64,000 nt of DNA from Denitratisoma sp. DHT3. Lineage in GTDB: Bacteria > Pseudomonadota > Gammaproteobacteria > Burkholderiales > Rhodocyclaceae. Shown here one piece after another: positions 17,380 through 24,290 of this stretch (position 1 is the stretch's first letter; every line of letters begins with the position of its first letter). The position numbers were made by a program, and so were the translations under genes. The DNA lies in contig NZ_CP020914.1 in NCBI RefSeq assembly GCF_007833355.1, positions 2,776,047 through 2,840,046 of the forward strand, in the 5' to 3' direction. The notes under the pieces are model-generated. The model was not told where the DNA came from, ran no database searches, and was given only the letters and a program-made list of their open reading frames with translations.

Positions 17380-19128
17380 TCAGGCCGTCGCCGAGGCGGC
17401 CGACGTGGCAGGGTGGGCTTGCTGAATCTGTTGCTGGGCTTGCTGCTGCGCCTGTTGCAGCGCCCGCAACACGTCGTCGCGCGGACCGTAGAGCTGCGGC
17501 GTGCCTTCGCGCATCAGCAGCAGTTTGTCGACCACCGCCAGAACGTTGGTGCGGTGGGTGATCAGGATCACGGTCTTGCCGCGCTGCTTGAGGTCGAGCA
17601 CGGCCCGCACCAGCGCCGCCTCGCCGGCGTCGTCGAGGTTGGAGTTGGGCTCGTCGAGCACCACCAGCGAAGGATCGCCATACAGCGCGCGGGCCAGGCC
17701 GACCCGCTGGCGCTGGCCGCCGGACAGCATGCCGCCGGCTTCGCCGATGGCGGTGTCGTAGCCCTTGGGCAGGCGCAGGATCATTTCATGCACGCCGGCC
17801 TTCTGCGCGGCGGCGATCACCTGCGACGAATCCACCTCGCCGAAGCGGGCGATGTTCTCGGCGATGGTGCCGTCGAACAGTTCGACGTCCTGGGGCAGGT
17901 AGCCGATCCAGGGCCCCAGTTCCACCTTGTTCCAGAGATAGACGTCCATCCCGTCCAGGCGCACCTTGCCGGCCTGGGGCGGCCAGATGCCGACCAGCAG
18001 CCGGGCCAGGGTGGATTTGCCGGAGGCGCTGGGGCCGATCACGCCCACCACTTCGCCGGCGCCGATGGCCAGGTTGACCCCTTTCAGGATCGGCGGTCCG
18101 CCCGCGGGCGCACCGGCGATCAGGTTTTCCACGTTGAGCGCGCCGTTGGGCTTGGGCAGCGACATGCCCGAGAGACGCTCGGGGAAGACGGCCAGCAGTT
18201 CGTCCAGGCGCTGATAGGCGGCGCGCGCGGAAATCAGTTGCTTCCAGGTGCCGATCGCCAGCTCCACCGGCGCCAGGGCGCGGCCCATCAGGATCGAGGC
18301 GGCGATCATCACGCCCGGTGTGACGATGTTGTCGATGGCCAGCAGCGCGCCCAGGCCCAGGATGCCGGACTGCAGGGACATGCGGCAGAACTTGGTCGCC
18401 GCGCCGATGATGCCGGCGCGGTCGCTGGCCTCGCTTTGCAGGGACAGCATGTCGTTCTGGTAGCGGGCCCAGCGGGCACGGATCTGCGGCAGCATGCCCA
18501 TCGCCTGGATCACCTCGGCGTTGCGCAGGTTGCTGTTGGCGCAGTTGCCGGCGGCCATGGCGGCGCCGTTGGCCTCCGCCAGCGGCTTGCGGGTGGCGAT
18601 CTCGGTGACGTAGGCCAGACTGAACAGGATCAGCGCGCCGACCAGGGAGAAAATGCCCAGCAGCGGATGGAGGAAGAACACCACCACCAGGTAGATCGGT
18701 GCCCAGGGCGCGTCGAAGAAGGCGAACAGGCCGTTGCCGGTGAGGAACTGGCGCACGTTGGCCAGGTCGCCCAGCGCCTGGCCCGGATTGCCGCCGACCT
18801 TGACCAGATTGCGCTCGAAAGCGGCGGAAAACACCCGCGGACTCAACTGGATGTCCAGGGCGGCGCCGAGCCGCACCAGCAGCTTGCTGCGGACATATTC
18901 GACCAGGCTCATCAGCACGTACAGGCCGAGCATGATCAGGGTCAGCATCAACAGGGTCATCGGACTGCGGCTGGCCAGCACCCGGTCATAGACCTGGAGC
19001 ATGTAGATGGACGGCACCAGATACAGCAGGTTGATGAAGAAGCTGAACAGGCCGGCGACCCAGAAAATCCGGCGATAGCCCAGCAGGGCCGAAAGAAGCT
19101 CGGTACGAGGAGCGAGAAGTTTTTTCAT
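17380..19128 (-). CDS. prtD: PrtD-type ABC exporter of a type I secretion system
   Basis: A 582-residue half-transporter from ATG at 19126-19128 (MKKLLAPRTELLSALLGYRR); TTG at 19158 would add ten residues. Six membrane helices occupy about 15-290 with the family motif VPSIYMLQVYDRVL. The ATPase has Walker A GPSASGKST, signature LSGGQRQR and Walker B LVVLDEPNSNLDD. There is no N-terminal C39 peptidase or peptidase-like domain, as in PrtD/AprD exporters of RTX proteases and S-layer proteins. The C-terminus is glutamine-rich (QQAQQQAQQQIQQ), which is unusual. It starts the secretion operon. The two RTX/S-layer-like genes in this window are its obvious candidate cargo. Confidence 0.94.
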   Translation of the reverse strand: MKKLLAPRTELLSALLGYRRIFWVAGLFSFFINLLYLVPSIYMLQVYDRVLASRSPMTLLMLTLIMLGLYVLMSLVEYVRSKLLVRLGAALDIQLSPRVFSAAFERNLVKVGGNPGQALGDLANVRQFLTGNGLFAFFDAPWAPIYLVVVFFLHPLLGIFSLVGALILFSLAYVTEIATRKPLAEANGAAMAAGNCANSNLRNAEVIQAMGMLPQIRARWARYQNDMLSLQSEASDRAGIIGAATKFCRMSLQSGILGLGALLAIDNIVTPGVMIAASILMGRALAPVELAIGTWKQLISARAAYQRLDELLAVFPERLSGMSLPKPNGALNVENLIAGAPAGGPPILKGVNLAIGAGEVVGVIGPSASGKSTLARLLVGIWPPQAGKVRLDGMDVYLWNKVELGPWIGYLPQDVELFDGTIAENIARFGEVDSSQVIAAAQKAGVHEMILRLPKGYDTAIGEAGGMLSGGQRQRVGLARALYGDPSLVVLDEPNSNLDDAGEAALVRAVLDLKQRGKTVILITHRTNVLAVVDKLLLMREGTPQLYGPRDDVLRALQQAQQQAQQQIQQAHPATSAASATA

Positions 19129-19222
19129 CCTGGGATCATGCCGGAGCCGGACTGACAAAAGCCGGTCATTCTACTCCATGCCCCATCCACCCCCGTTCAG
19201 CTCTGTAACCGCGTGCAACCGC

Positions 19223-19714
19223 TCAGTGGCGCACCAGCGGGACGTCGGCAACGCCCGACGGATCGGCCTGGTCGGGCAGCGGCAGGGGCAGATCCCAGCC
19301 GGTCGTCGGCACGGTCTCGTAGAGCAGGCGGATCAGCGCGTGCAGGCCGTCGTCGGCCATGGTCAGGGTCTCGCCGTCGTCGTCGCGGTCGAGCAGGGTC
19401 AGCACGTGGCGTCCACTGGCGTCGTTGCCGTGCTTCAGGGTGACCAGCAGGCGCGGTTCGCCGATCAGCGGGATGGGCGGCACCGCCGCCAGGGACTGGC
19501 CGGCCCGCGCCTCCTGATGGCGCAGCGCCAACAGCCAGTGGCGGGCGGCATCGCTGGCGCCCGCCGCCAGACCCTGTTCCAGATGCGACCAGAGCACCGG
19601 CCAGAGCAGGCCGGTCATGCGCCGCGTCAGCCAGAAGCCGTGCCCCTGGCCGTTGATGTCCAGGCGCAGCAGCAGGCGGTCTTCGGCGGGGTCATGGCTG
19701 AGTTGCAGTTGCAT
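19223..19714 (-). CDS. Conserved hypothetical protein
   Basis: A 163-residue soluble protein with no signal peptide or membrane helix. It starts MQLQLSHDPAEDRLLLRLDI, has GFWLTRRMTGLLWPVLW in the middle and DRDDDGETLTMADDGLHALI near the end. Codon use and GC at third positions fit a real gene. I do not recognise a domain. It is transcribed in the same direction as the secretion operon, about 95 bases upstream of it, and could be its first gene. Repeat copy B lies upstream. Confidence 0.75.
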   Translation of the reverse strand: MQLQLSHDPAEDRLLLRLDINGQGHGFWLTRRMTGLLWPVLWSHLEQGLAAGASDAARHWLLALRHQEARAGQSLAAVPPIPLIGEPRLLVTLKHGNDASGRHVLTLLDRDDDGETLTMADDGLHALIRLLYETVPTTGWDLPLPLPDQADPSGVADVPLVRH

Positions 19715-19805
19715 CGGGGGCTGGGGGGCGTTGATCGAAACGACATTCTACCGATGCCAGCCGACGCGGTTCCCGCTGGCGACCCCCTCGGAGGGGCGAA
19801 CACAG

Positions 19806-19946
19806 AGCTTTTCCGCCGGGCCGTCCCAAGGGAAAGCGGCACGCGGCGCCAGCCGCAACCTATCGGTGCCGCCACAGCGTTCCCCGTAACTTCGAGCGCA
19901 GCGAGCCGTATCGAACCCCCCGGAGGGGGGCGAAGGGGGGCGAGCC
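19806..19946 (+). repeat. Dispersed intergenic repeat, copy B
   Basis: It begins AGCTTTTCCGCCGGGCCG and runs through GGAAAGCGGCACGCGGCGCC, ATCGGTGCCGCCACAGCG, TTCCCCGTAACTTCGAGCG and GAACCCCCCGGAGGGGGGCG, ending GAAGGGGGGCGAGCC. It contains internal palindromes CCCCCCGGAGGGGGG and CTTTTCC...GGAAAG. It ends 10 bases from the stop codon of the FmdE-domain gene. Confidence 0.85.
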
Positions 19947-19956
19947 AAACCCGCGC

Positions 19957-20559
19957 TCAGCGCACCACGAACACCCGCTCGTCCTCGCCGTGCTCCAGCA
20001 GGATGCGGCGCACCCGATCCTGCCAGAGTTCGCCGAAACGCATTTGCTCGGCGGTATCGGCCTGCCCCGCCAGGCAGCGTTGCAGCAGCGGGAAAGTATC
20101 GGGATCGGCCGGCACCTGGCGCAGATCGGCGCCGACGTCGACTTGGCCGCCGCCATCCACGCGGGTGTAGCGGATTTCCAGGGGCAGTTCGGCGCCGAAG
20201 GCGAGCAGATCGCGCCGGACGAAATTCCCGGCGAGGCCCTTGAAGCCGCCCGCGCCGGCCGCCCCGGTGAGCAGGGTGACGACGGCGGCCGTCACGCCGA
20301 CGACGCCGGCGTCAAGCGGGTCGGCGAAGCTCACCCGCACCCCGCCCCGCTCCGGCGTCTGCCCCGGATAGAGGGCGCGCAGCGCGCGCACCGTCATCCA
20401 GTAGGCGGCGGCCACCGTGGGACAGGAGTGGCCGGCGAGCTTGACCGCGTCGAGATAGCCGTAGTCGACCAGGCCGTCCTCCGCCGCGCCGAGGAACGCC
20501 GCCAGCGGATCGCGCAGGCGAATGCCCGGCACGGCATCGAAAAAGGCGGGATATTCCAT
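19957..20559 (-). CDS. FmdE-domain protein
   Basis: A 200-residue protein from ATG at 20557-20559 (MEYPAFFDAVPGIRLRDPLA); an ATG four codons upstream is also in frame, but GGTG is better spaced for this one. The motif KLAGHSCPTVAAAYWMT is the diagnostic Cys/His site of the formylmethanofuran dehydrogenase subunit E family, which binds metal. In proteobacteria without methanofuran such proteins occur near denitrification and NO-response genes, as here next to DUF2249, hemerythrin and NnrS. The biochemical role is unknown. The C-terminal half is acidic and ends RRILLEHGEDERVFVVR. It is flanked on both sides by copies of the dispersed repeat. Confidence 0.82.
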   Translation of the reverse strand: MEYPAFFDAVPGIRLRDPLAAFLGAAEDGLVDYGYLDAVKLAGHSCPTVAAAYWMTVRALRALYPGQTPERGGVRVSFADPLDAGVVGVTAAVVTLLTGAAGAGGFKGLAGNFVRRDLLAFGAELPLEIRYTRVDGGGQVDVGADLRQVPADPDTFPLLQRCLAGQADTAEQMRFGELWQDRVRRILLEHGEDERVFVVR

Positions 20560-20675
20560 GAGTTTCACCATCCTGAAGAAATGCGGATTGAGTCCGTTCG
20601 CACCGGGCCCTTCGGCGAGACTCGGGACAGACCCTTCGTCAAGCTCAGCCCGAACGGGCGGTGATTTACCGACAG

Positions 20676-20816
20676 AGCTTTTCCGCCGCGCCGCCGCAAG
20701 GAAAAGCGGCACGCGGCGGAGGCGCAACGCATCGGTGCCGCTACAGCGTTCCCCGTAACATCCGAGCGCAGCGAGCCGCATCGACCCCCCCGGAGGGGGG
20801 CGAAGGGGGGCGAGCC
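20676..20816 (+). repeat. Dispersed intergenic repeat, copy C
   Basis: The same blocks in the same order as copy B: AGCTTTTCCGCCGCGCCG, GGAAAAGCGGCACGCGGCGG, CGCATCGGTGCCGCTACAGC, TTCCCCGTAACATCCGAGCG, then CCCCCCCGGAGGGGGGCG and AAGGGGGGCGAGCC. It ends one base before the stop codon of the first DUF2249 gene. Copies B and C have the same length, 141 bases. Confidence 0.85.
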
Positions 20817-20817
20817 G

Positions 20818-21093
20818 TCACCCCGCCTGCTTGACGAAATCGATCACGATCGCGCCGGGTTCGCGTTGCAGGTAGCGGATGTCCACCGTGGGGCCGTAGC
20901 GGTTGGAAAGCTGATCGAGCAGGGGCAGCGGATCGTGGTCGTTGCAAAAGCGCATGGTCTCGCCGGGTTGCAGCGCGTCGAGCGCGCCGAAGATCGCGGC
21001 GTGGCGGAAGCGCTTGGCGATGCCGCGGGCGTCGAAGGGATAGATGGAATCCGGGGACAGATGCAGGTGGGCGCGGTGGACGGCTTGATTCAT
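20818..21093 (-). CDS. DUF2249 domain protein (first copy)
   Basis: A 91-residue protein from ATG at 21091-21093, with GGAG at a good distance upstream. The family motif CNDHDPLPLLDQLSNRYG is clear, preceded by IFGALDALQPGETMRF. DUF2249 proteins are small TusA-like folds that recur beside NO and denitrification genes; their biochemistry is not settled. It lies immediately downstream of the hemerythrin gene on the same strand, and a second DUF2249 gene is at 22839-23093, so the cluster has two diverged copies. Confidence 0.88.
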   Translation of the reverse strand: MNQAVHRAHLHLSPDSIYPFDARGIAKRFRHAAIFGALDALQPGETMRFCNDHDPLPLLDQLSNRYGPTVDIRYLQREPGAIVIDFVKQAG

Positions 21094-21127
21094 GGTGTGG
21101 CTCCTTGGTTGGGGATTGAGGGGTGGG

Positions 21128-21571
21128 TTAAAAATCGAGGTGAGATGGCGACGCGGCGGCGGGTGGGGGCGTTGCCGCGTCCTCCAGTTGCGTCGCCAGG
21201 GTTTGCAGTTGGGTCGGCGTGAGCCGGGTTTCGGCGTCCGGAAACAATTCGCGCTCCTCGAAGCGCACGTGGTCGCGCAGCGCGCCGCCGAAAGCCGCCA
21301 GGGCGGCGGCGTCGCCCGCCAGGACGAGTGCCAGGAGGCGCCGCATCCCGTCATGCTCGCGCCGGGTGCGTTCGGCCAGGGCGCCGGCGCCGGCCGCCGC
21401 CAGCAGGGGCAGCAGGGCCGCCTCCTCGGCGCGGAAATGGGGTTCCAGCTCGCGCTCGAAGCGCGCCTGCAAATCGGCCGGCGACAGGGTGCCGGCGGCG
21501 ATGCGCTGGGCCAGCACCAGGGCCGTGTGGTGCTCGCGGGACAGACCGGCCAGGGCGGCGGCGCGCTTCAT
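21128..21571 (-). CDS. Hemerythrin HHE domain protein
   Basis: A 147-residue four-helix protein. Metal ligands of the HHE type are visible in SREHHTALVL, ELEPHFRAEE, RREHDGMRRL and LRDHVRFEERELFP, enough for a di-iron site. Such proteins bind O2 or NO or help repair iron-sulfur clusters. Its ATG at 21569-21571 overlaps the end of the NnrS gene by four bases, so the two are translationally coupled. The alanine- and proline-rich tail after about residue 130 is not part of the domain. Confidence 0.9.
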   Translation of the reverse strand: MKRAAALAGLSREHHTALVLAQRIAAGTLSPADLQARFERELEPHFRAEEAALLPLLAAAGAGALAERTRREHDGMRRLLALVLAGDAAALAAFGGALRDHVRFEERELFPDAETRLTPTQLQTLATQLEDAATPPPAAASPSHLDF

Positions 21572-22668
21572 TGCCGGCGTCCGCGCAGCACGCTGGCGGC
21601 CATGGTGAGGATGAACAGCAGCAGCACCAGGCCGTTGGCGATGCCGCCGATCTGCGCCGATTCCGGCCGGCCGCCCAGATCGCCCGCCAGGCGCAGCAGC
21701 AGCGACAGATGCAGGGCCGCCAGCGGCAGGTAGAAGGCCGGGTGGTAGGGGATTTTCACCTTCAGCACCGCCGGGAAGATGATCGGGGCGTGGCCGAAGA
21801 TCATGGAGAACACGAAGCCCAGGAACACCGCGTGGAGAAAGGCGTCGCGCAGTCCCGGCGCGGGCGCCAGGACGTCCAGCAGGCCGAACAGGCCGGCGGC
21901 CCCCAGCCAGGCGTAGCCGGAGAGCAGACAGACGGCGATGAAACGGGTCAGACCTGTCTGGCCCACGGTGGTGCGCGCGATGTCGTAGCGCAGCAGCCAG
22001 AACGCCAGGGCCAGCAGCGCCAGGGCATACAGCACGCGTCCCGGCACCGGATGGATCAGGCCGCAGGCCGCCGCCAGCGGCAGCAGCCCCGCCAGCAGCG
22101 CGAATCCGCGCCGGGCGGCCTTGGGCGTGGGCAGCAGGCGGGTCAGTTCCAGGCGCTCGCCGGCGATGGTGAGCACCAGGAAGGCCATCCACCAGGGCAC
22201 GGCCAGGGTCATGTCCTGACTTTGCAGCCACACCAGATTGCCCGCCAGCCAGCACAGCGCGGCCAGCGCCAGGGTGGCGGTGAAGGGCGCGAACTGCAAA
22301 CGCATCACCCACAGGCTGGCCGCGGACAGCAGCGCGGCGGCCGCCACGAAGGCGATCTGCGCCGCCAGCGGCGAGACACCCGCCAGCAAGACCAGGCCGC
22401 CCACGCCGGCGGCCAGCGGCGCCAGGTAGGCCCAGCCCCGCGCCACGGCGACGGCGCGTTCCAGGCTGATCACCGTGCCGAGGAAGGCGCAGATCATCAA
22501 CGCGCCATGACCGCCGGCCCGCGCCATCACCGGCGCCGGCAGGTCGACGGCGAGCCGCGCCAGCCCCGCCAGCACGCCGAGCACCAGCGAAACCATGCCC
22601 AGCACCAGCAGGGGAACACGCAGGGGCGGCGGCAGGTTGGGCATGAAGGCGGACGAAGATCGGGTCAT
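21568..22668 (-). CDS. nnrS: NnrS family haem/copper membrane protein
   Basis: A 366-residue polytopic membrane protein with about twelve hydrophobic segments. The NnrS hallmark GHAPIIFPAVLKVK is present, along with GGHGALMICAFLGTVISLER near the N-terminus, whose histidines are haem ligand candidates. NnrS relieves nitrosative stress in denitrifiers and is commonly under NsrR or NnrR control. ATG at 22666-22668 is preferred; ATG at 22644 is also possible, and neither has a clear Shine-Dalgarno. It is coupled to the hemerythrin gene downstream. The 170-base gap upstream holds only a GC-rich stretch with GAGCGCAGCGAGCC, a piece also seen in the dispersed repeat. Confidence 0.92.
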   Translation of the reverse strand: MTRSSSAFMPNLPPPLRVPLLVLGMVSLVLGVLAGLARLAVDLPAPVMARAGGHGALMICAFLGTVISLERAVAVARGWAYLAPLAAGVGGLVLLAGVSPLAAQIAFVAAAALLSAASLWVMRLQFAPFTATLALAALCWLAGNLVWLQSQDMTLAVPWWMAFLVLTIAGERLELTRLLPTPKAARRGFALLAGLLPLAAACGLIHPVPGRVLYALALLALAFWLLRYDIARTTVGQTGLTRFIAVCLLSGYAWLGAAGLFGLLDVLAPAPGLRDAFLHAVFLGFVFSMIFGHAPIIFPAVLKVKIPYHPAFYLPLAALHLSLLLRLAGDLGGRPESAQIGGIANGLVLLLFILTMAASVLRGRRQ

Positions 22669-22838
22669 ATGAAACAGCAAATCAATTAGTCGAGCGCAGC
22701 GAGCCAATGCCGTCACCTCCCCCGGAGAGGGGGAGGTCGGGAGGAGGCGGGCCTTCCTGCTGTTTTTCCGGCCAGCCAGCATCGTCCTTCATCGGAGTCT
22801 TTCCCGTTTGGTTCCGGTTTGACCGGTTCAAGACCCAA

Positions 22839-23093
22839 TCAGCGCTTGCCGATTCGCACCTGCCAGACGTCGGGGCCGCTTTCCAGATAGTCCCAGGTGA
22901 ACGCGTCCTTGCTTTCGGCCTGGAACTGGTAGTACAGCGGCTTCGGGTCGTGGTCGTTGACCAGCAGCAGCGCCTCTCCGGACGCCAGTGCGTGGAAGGT
23001 GTCGAAAATCAGGGGATGGCGTTCGCGCGGCGGAATCGTGCGGACGTCGATGGTCGTTTTGGTGGCTTGCAGGGTGGCTTGCTCGGCGCTCAT
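22839..23093 (-). CDS. DUF2249 domain protein (second copy)
   Basis: An 84-residue protein with the DUF2249 pattern TIDVRTIPPRERHPLIFDTF and LLLVNDHDPKPLYYQFQAE, close to the family's usual length. The segment FTWDYLESGPDVWQVRI is typical of the branch found next to NsrR or hybrid-cluster genes. AAAGGAGCC lies just before the start. It is the second gene after the NsrR-like palindrome, 49 bases after the DUF59 gene, and so probably belongs to the same transcript. Confidence 0.9.
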   Translation of the reverse strand: MSAEQATLQATKTTIDVRTIPPRERHPLIFDTFHALASGEALLLVNDHDPKPLYYQFQAESKDAFTWDYLESGPDVWQVRIGKR

Positions 23094-23142
23094 GATGGCT
23101 CCTTTTTGGGGTTGGGGTTGGGGGTTATGGTTTATGGATCGC

Positions 23143-23484
23143 TCACCAGCCGAAATGCCGGCGTGCCTCGTCGCTCATCCGCGACGGGTCCCAGGGCGGG
23201 TTCCACACCAGGTTCACCTGGAGCGGAAACCCTTCCGGCAACTCGCCGCGCAAGCGCGCTTCGACCTCCTCCAGGATCATCTCGCCCATCGGGCAGGCCG
23301 GAGAAGTCATCGTCATGTCCAACTGCAAACCCGCCGGGCTCAGGTCGATGCCGTAGATCAGCCCCAGATCGACGATGTTCATCCCCACTTCCGGGTCCAC
23401 CACGTCCTTCAACGCCGCGCGCAGGGCGTCGGGATGCGGAAGCGGGGCAGTCGCGGACAGGTCGGACAACGCGTCGATGGTCAT
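23143..23484 (-). CDS. DUF59/MIP18-type metal-sulfur cluster assembly factor
   Basis: A 113-residue protein with the complete MIP18 pattern: LKDVVDPEVGMNIVDLGLIY, then MTMTSPACPMGEMILEEVE with the conserved cysteine, and VWNPPWDPSRMSDEA at the end. These proteins assist iron-sulfur cluster insertion (SufT, PaaD and similar). It is the first gene of the minus-strand NO cluster and starts only 11 bases from a perfect palindrome that looks like an NsrR operator, so induction by NO and a role in repairing damaged clusters are likely. No Shine-Dalgarno is evident before its ATG. Confidence 0.92.
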   Translation of the reverse strand: MTIDALSDLSATAPLPHPDALRAALKDVVDPEVGMNIVDLGLIYGIDLSPAGLQLDMTMTSPACPMGEMILEEVEARLRGELPEGFPLQVNLVWNPPWDPSRMSDEARRHFGW

Positions 23485-23494
23485 GACGAATTTA

Positions 23495-23517
23495 AAGCTG
23501 TATTATTTATACAGCTT
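23495..23517. promoter_or_regulatory. Perfect palindrome, probable NsrR operator
   Basis: AAGCTGTAT, five bases TATTT, then ATACAGCTT: nine-base arms with full complementarity. The shape and ends (AAG...CTT, AT-rich centre, 23 bases) match known NsrR sites. It sits between the divergent DUF59 gene (11 bases from its start) and the Rrf2 gene (60 bases from its start). It is therefore placed to control both directions. Confidence 0.8.
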
Positions 23518-23577
23518 CAGATTATCATCGCCCCGAATCGAAAGCAATATATTTTTTGCATCTTATTGTTCGCCACC

Positions 23578-24021
23578 ATGCGCCTGACGACTTTTTCCGA
23601 CTACACGCTGCGGGTGCTGATGTATCTGGCCCTGGAGCCGGGCCATCTCGCCACCATCCCCGAGATCGCGGCGGCCTACGGCATTTCGGAAAACCACCTG
23701 ATGAAAGTGGTGCATCAACTGGCCAAGAGCGGCGTGGTGACCTCGATCCGCGGCAAGGGCGGCGGCATCCGCCTGGCGCGGCCGCCCGAGGAAATCCGCC
23801 TGGGCCAGGTGGTGAGAACCAGCGAGGGCGAGGGCCCCATCGCTGAGTGCCTCTCCGGCGACCCCGACACCTGCCACATCGCCCCGGCCTGCCGCCTCTC
23901 CGGCATCCTGGTAGGGGCCTTCGACGCCCTCTATGCCTTCCTCGACCAATACACCCTGGCCGACCTGGTGGGCAACCGCCTGGCACTGGCGCCGATGCTG
24001 CTCAGCCGGATGGACGGCTGA
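23578..24021 (+). CDS. nsrR: Rrf2-family regulator, NsrR-like
   Basis: A 147-residue Rrf2 protein beginning MRLTTFSDYTLRVLMYLALE with the winged helix (GISENHLMKVVHQLAKSGVV, RGKGGGIRLA). Three cysteines in ECLSGDPDTCHIAPACRL have the NsrR spacing for a [4Fe-4S] cluster sensing NO. The start is the ATG at 23578-23580. It is divergent from the DUF59 / DUF2249 / NnrS / hemerythrin genes across a 93-base gap holding a perfect palindrome, so it should repress that cluster and itself. Its 3' side opens onto the regulatory region of the first RTX gene. Confidence 0.93.
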   Translation: MRLTTFSDYTLRVLMYLALEPGHLATIPEIAAAYGISENHLMKVVHQLAKSGVVTSIRGKGGGIRLARPPEEIRLGQVVRTSEGEGPIAECLSGDPDTCHIAPACRLSGILVGAFDALYAFLDQYTLADLVGNRLALAPMLLSRMDG

Positions 24022-24075
24022 AGCGCTGCCAAGGCATCGCGCACGGCAGAACACCCCTCCTGCGGGACGACGAAA

Positions 24076-24218
24076 ACCGGAAGAGTACCGGAAGGTTTTG
24101 GCAGTGGGGTTCGCCGTCAAAACCAAGGGAAATCATAGGGTTGATGGTGTTTTGTGCCATCCAGAAGTCATATTTTGGGGGTTTTTTTCGGTACGAATTA
24201 CCGGAAGAGTACCGGAAG
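24076..24218. promoter_or_regulatory. Two paired ACCGGAAG direct repeats ahead of the first RTX gene
   Basis: The 19 bases ACCGGAAGAGTACCGGAAG occur at 24076-24094 and again, identical, at 24200-24218, exactly 124 bases apart. Each is itself a doublet of ACCGGAAG with an 11-base period, one helical turn. Between them lies low-GC sequence with GTTTTTTTCGG. Nothing encodes protein here. This arrangement is typical of a regulator that binds as paired dimers upstream of a promoter; the regulator is unknown. Confidence 0.65.
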
Positions 24219-24233
24219 CACCTGGGAACCGGG

Positions 24234-24284
24234 TTGTTTTACCTGATAAATATCTTATTAATCAGGTGGTTGTGATTTTGACAG
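24234..24284 (+). promoter_or_regulatory. Promoter-like region with inverted repeat before the first RTX gene
   Basis: TTGTTT at 24234-24239 and TATTAA at 24256-24261 (16-base spacing) are a possible sigma-70 pair. ACCTGAT at 24241-24247 and ATCAGGT at 24261-24267 form an inverted repeat with further partial pairing in an AT-rich loop. The second arm reads TATTAATCAGGT, matched by TATTAATTAGGT before the second RTX gene. No Shine-Dalgarno precedes the coding sequence. Confidence 0.5.
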
Positions 24285-24290
24285 ATTAGT

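Noticed and set aside
22669..22838. Fifth copy of the dispersed repeat before nnrS
   Set aside because: Only GAGCGCAGCGAGCC and a generic G-rich hairpin match; the other blocks are missing.
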